The position numbers and the translations under genes were made by a program. From an uncultured Clostridia bacterium (GTDB lineage Bacteria > Bacillota > Clostridia > Lachnospirales > Lachnospiraceae), in the NCBI GenBank assembly GCA_946186175.1, contig CAMHMG010000007.1, positions 1-25,459 of the forward strand: DNA of 25,459 bases. The letters are read 5' to 3'. Shown piece after piece: positions 23,201 to 25,459 of the stretch. A model generated the notes under the pieces. The model did not search any database. It was not told where the DNA came from and saw nothing but the letters and a program-made list of their open reading frames with translations. Each line of letters begins with the position of its first letter. Position 1 is the stretch's first letter.

Positions 23201-24379
23201 TTAAAATACATTTGATAATTTTGTAAGTGCCTCTGCTAATACACTCCGTGGGCAAGCTACATTTATTCGTTGAAAACCTTTTCCTCTCTCACCAAAGATT
23301 TCACCGCTATCAAGCCACAATCCAGCCTCGTGAATAATCCTTCTGTCTATTTCCTCATCAGAAAGTCCTATTTTTCTAAAATCAAGCCACATCAGGTATG
23401 TAGCCTGAGTATCAAACACCTTAATATGTGATATATTTTTTTGTATATAATCTCTTGTATATTCAATATTATCCCAAATATAACTTCTAACAGCCTCTAA
23501 CCATTCATCTCCGTATTGGTAAGCCGCAACACATGCAAATATTCCTATTGCATTAGCCTGACTGTAACCAAACGCGTCAATCTGTTTTCTAAGCCTGTAC
23601 CTTAGATCTTTATTGGTAACGATTATGTTTGAGATCTGTAAACCTGCTATATTAAAGGTCTTTGTAGGTGACGTTAGAGTTATTGTAATATCCGAGATTT
23701 CCGAACTGATACTTGCAAAAACAATATGCCTTTTCTTCCATTCAAAATCAGCATGTATCTCATCACTTACTACTATCACACCGTGTTTAAGACATATATC
23801 CCCTATTGTTTTCAGCTCGTTGAAACTTAACGATTTACTTCCCGGATTATGCGGATTACACAAAAGATATAATTTAATATTATTATCTATTATCTTCTTT
23901 TCAAAATCATCAAAATCAATTCCATAAGATCCGTCATCATTTTCAACCAGATCACTGCTTACAATTCGTCGCCTGTTGTCATTTATAACCTCATGAAACG
24001 GATAATACACCGGATTGTTAATAAGAACTGCATCTCCTTCCTTGGTATAACAGTTGACTGTTGCGGCTAACGCCATTACTATTCCTGGCGTTTTAATCAA
24101 ACTCCTCTCTTCGTCAACGTTCCAATCATATCGCCGCTTCATCCAGTTCTTAACAATCGCAAAATAATCTTCGTCTGTCTCTGTATAACCGTAAATACCA
24201 TGTTCAGCAGACTGTTTTACTGCATCTTCAATATAGGAAGATACTCTAAAATCCATATCAGCCACCCACATCGGAAGAATGTCCTTTGGCATCTTTCTTC
24301 TTTTTGCAAAATCATATTTAAGGCTCTTTGTTCCGTATCTGTCTATAACTTTATCAAATTCTAGATTCCTCTCACTCAT
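23201..24379 (-). CDS. PatB/MalY-family PLP-dependent C-S lyase (cystathionine beta-lyase type)
   Basis: This 392-residue cytosolic PLP enzyme of fold type I is expected to split the C-S bond of cystathionine, cysteine conjugates or S-alkyl cysteines to pyruvate, ammonia and a thiol. MWVADMDF near residue 37 and SDEIHADF at 205-212 are PatB/MalY signatures; K240 in SPTKTFNIAG binds PLP; NPHNPG and RINVACPR match the family. AGGTGA precedes the ATG, which begins one base after the upstream gene's stop, so the two are co-translated. It precedes the nitrogenase-like promoter by about 20 bases with no strong terminator between, so some transcripts may run through. Confidence 0.92.
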   Translation of the reverse strand: MSERNLEFDKVIDRYGTKSLKYDFAKRRKMPKDILPMWVADMDFRVSSYIEDAVKQSAEHGIYGYTETDEDYFAIVKNWMKRRYDWNVDEERSLIKTPGIVMALAATVNCYTKEGDAVLINNPVYYPFHEVINDNRRRIVSSDLVENDDGSYGIDFDDFEKKIIDNNIKLYLLCNPHNPGSKSLSFNELKTIGDICLKHGVIVVSDEIHADFEWKKRHIVFASISSEISDITITLTSPTKTFNIAGLQISNIIVTNKDLRYRLRKQIDAFGYSQANAIGIFACVAAYQYGDEWLEAVRSYIWDNIEYTRDYIQKNISHIKVFDTQATYLMWLDFRKIGLSDEEIDRRIIHEAGLWLDSGEIFGERGKGFQRINVACPRSVLAEALTKLSNVF

Positions 24380-24380
24380 A

Positions 24381-25459
24381 TCACTTCACCTCAAATGCAT
24401 TTTCCAAATCAGCTAATAAATCATCTGCATTTTCAATACCGACAGATAATCTTAACATTCTGTCAGTCAGACCATTCTTAAGTCTTTTTTTCTCCGGAAC
24501 GTCTGCATGCGTCTGGGTAACGGGATACGTCATTAACGACTGTGTTCCCCCAAGGCTCTCTGCAAACTTTATAAGCTGTATCTTAGAAAGTATTCTTTTT
24601 GCAAGATCACTGCTCTCGCATTCAAAGGTGATCATTGCACCAAAGCCTCTTGCCTGATGCTTCATAATCTCATAACCCGGATTCATCACAAGTCCCGGAT
24701 ATATAACTTTCGTAACTTTGGGACATTTTGAAAGCCACTTGGCAATCTTAGCTGCATTATCGCATGCTTTATCCATCCTCACTGCCAGAGTCTGTATACC
24801 TCTAAGTACAAGCCAGCAATCAAACGGTGCAAGTCCCGCTCCTGTAGTCCTCAACAAAAAATCAAGTTTGTCACTAATTACTTTATCCTTTGTGATCAGA
24901 AATCCTGCCAGTGCATCGTTGTGACCACAGAGATATTTGGTTCCGCTGTGAACAACAATATCAGCACCTAGTAACAATGGATTTTGAAGATATGGTGACA
25001 TAAACGTATTGTCAACGATCAGCAATATATCTCTTGCTTTTAGTTTTTCTGATAGTGCTTTAATATCCGTAACATTCATCATCGGATTTGTTGGTGTTTC
25101 CACATAGACAGCCTTGGTATTTTCCTTAATATGAGGAATCACCTCCTCTTTGCAAATATCAAGCGAAGTAAACTCTATGCCGTTCTTCTTATTCACATTA
25201 TCAAAAAGTCTTATACTTCCACCGTACAGATCATTATCAACAATCAGGTGATCTCCCGGTTTAAATAATTCCATAAGGGCCGTAATAGCTGCCATACCGG
25301 AAGAATATGCAAAAGCACGATCACCTCTTTCCAGAGAACATACTACATCTTCAACTCGCTCCCTTGTAGGATTTCCGGCTCTCGAATAATCAAATCCTGT
25401 GCTTAAACCCACACCCTTATGTACAAATGTAGCCGTCTGATATATTGGAAAAGATAGGC
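24381..25459 (-). CDS. Cystathionine gamma-synthase/lyase-family PLP enzyme (5' end outside window)
   Basis: This is a trans-sulfuration PLP enzyme (MetB/MetC/MGL-like). The reading frame continues to the right window edge (SFPIYQTATFVHKG precedes GFDYSRAGNPTR), so the true start is beyond 25459 and the GTG at 25412 is internal. ETPTNPMMN, VDNTFMSPYLQNP and the PLP lysine in HSGTKYLCGHND are visible, as is the C-terminal SLGGTQSLMTYPVTQTHADVP. About 359 residues are seen of the usual 380-ish. It could be a cystathionine synthase, beta- or gamma-lyase; the sequence does not decide. It is coupled to the PatB-like gene. Confidence 0.9.
   Translation of the reverse strand, partial: LSFPIYQTATFVHKGVGLSTGFDYSRAGNPTRERVEDVVCSLERGDRAFAYSSGMAAITALMELFKPGDHLIVDNDLYGGSIRLFDNVNKKNGIEFTSLDICKEEVIPHIKENTKAVYVETPTNPMMNVTDIKALSEKLKARDILLIVDNTFMSPYLQNPLLLGADIVVHSGTKYLCGHNDALAGFLITKDKVISDKLDFLLRTTGAGLAPFDCWLVLRGIQTLAVRMDKACDNAAKIAKWLSKCPKVTKVIYPGLVMNPGYEIMKHQARGFGAMITFECESSDLAKRILSKIQLIKFAESLGGTQSLMTYPVTQTHADVPEKKRLKNGLTDRMLRLSVGIENADDLLADLENAFEVK

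Noticed and set aside
1..25459. CRISPR array, tRNA/rRNA genes, phage or intact transposase
   Set aside because: No regular spaced repeats, no tRNA-like cloverleaf with proper anticodon stem, and no integrase or transposase ORF were seen on either strand.

Overview
The window looks like chromosome from a low-GC, Gram-positive anaerobe of the Clostridia, most likely a Lachnospiraceae-type, probably butyrate-forming bacterium. Evidence for this: AT-rich intergenic DNA, strong AGGAGG-type ribosome sites, an acetyl-CoA hydrolase/transferase-family CoA-transferase resembling the butyryl-CoA:acetate enzymes of that group, an ECF transporter S component, and OhrR- and Rrf2-type regulators. The family assignment is inference. 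Nearly every gene lies on the minus strand; only argG is on plus.

Layout from left to right. 1-2.8 kb: argC (minus) and argG (plus) diverge from a 455-base region with two promoters, operator-like dyads and a hairpin-rich argG leader; argG ends at a strong bidirectional terminator. 2.9-5.6 kb: a CoA-transferase and a secreted M14 zinc carboxypeptidase, separated by a highly structured dispersed repeat (element A). 5.6-7.6 kb: a rhodanese/TtcA-like PP-loop fusion and tcdA, both tRNA-modification type. 7.7-9.9 kb: an ECF S component and metY, separated by a second copy of the structured repeat (element B) with 13-bp terminal inverted repeats. 10.1-12.3 kb: an OhrR-like regulator, glutathione peroxidase and a Mn-type CDF exporter in one apparent operon. 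12.5-14.8 kb: iscR-iscS-iscU, with a short element between iscS and iscU that has the same terminal repeats as element B. 14.9-25.5 kb: a long operon-like run described next.

The highlight is 14.9-25.5 kb. Transcribed right to left it encodes a cystathionine gamma-synthase/lyase-family enzyme (cut by the window edge), a PatB/MalY-type C-S lyase, then from its own promoter a NifB-like radical SAM protein, a NifH-like reductase, NifD-like and NifK-like subunits, a NifX-domain protein, and a complete polar-amino-acid-type ABC importer (lipoprotein, two permeases, ATPase). The order B-H-D-K is that of the methylthio-alkane reductase (marBHDK) of Rhodospirillum rubrum. All P-cluster cysteines and the cofactor cysteine are visible, but the nitrogenase residues equivalent to alpha Gln191, His195 and His442 are not. 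I see no NifE, NifN or NifV. I infer that this is not a nitrogen-fixing system but a nitrogenase-like reductase that probably acts on an imported organosulfur amino acid or similar compound, with the C-S lyases and metY nearby handling the sulfur and IscS/IscU supplying iron-sulfur clusters.

Sulfur handling recurs through the window: metY, two C-S lyase-family enzymes, iscS/iscU, a rhodanese-TtcA fusion, and the nitrogenase-like set. No rRNA, tRNA, CRISPR array or intact transposase was found.
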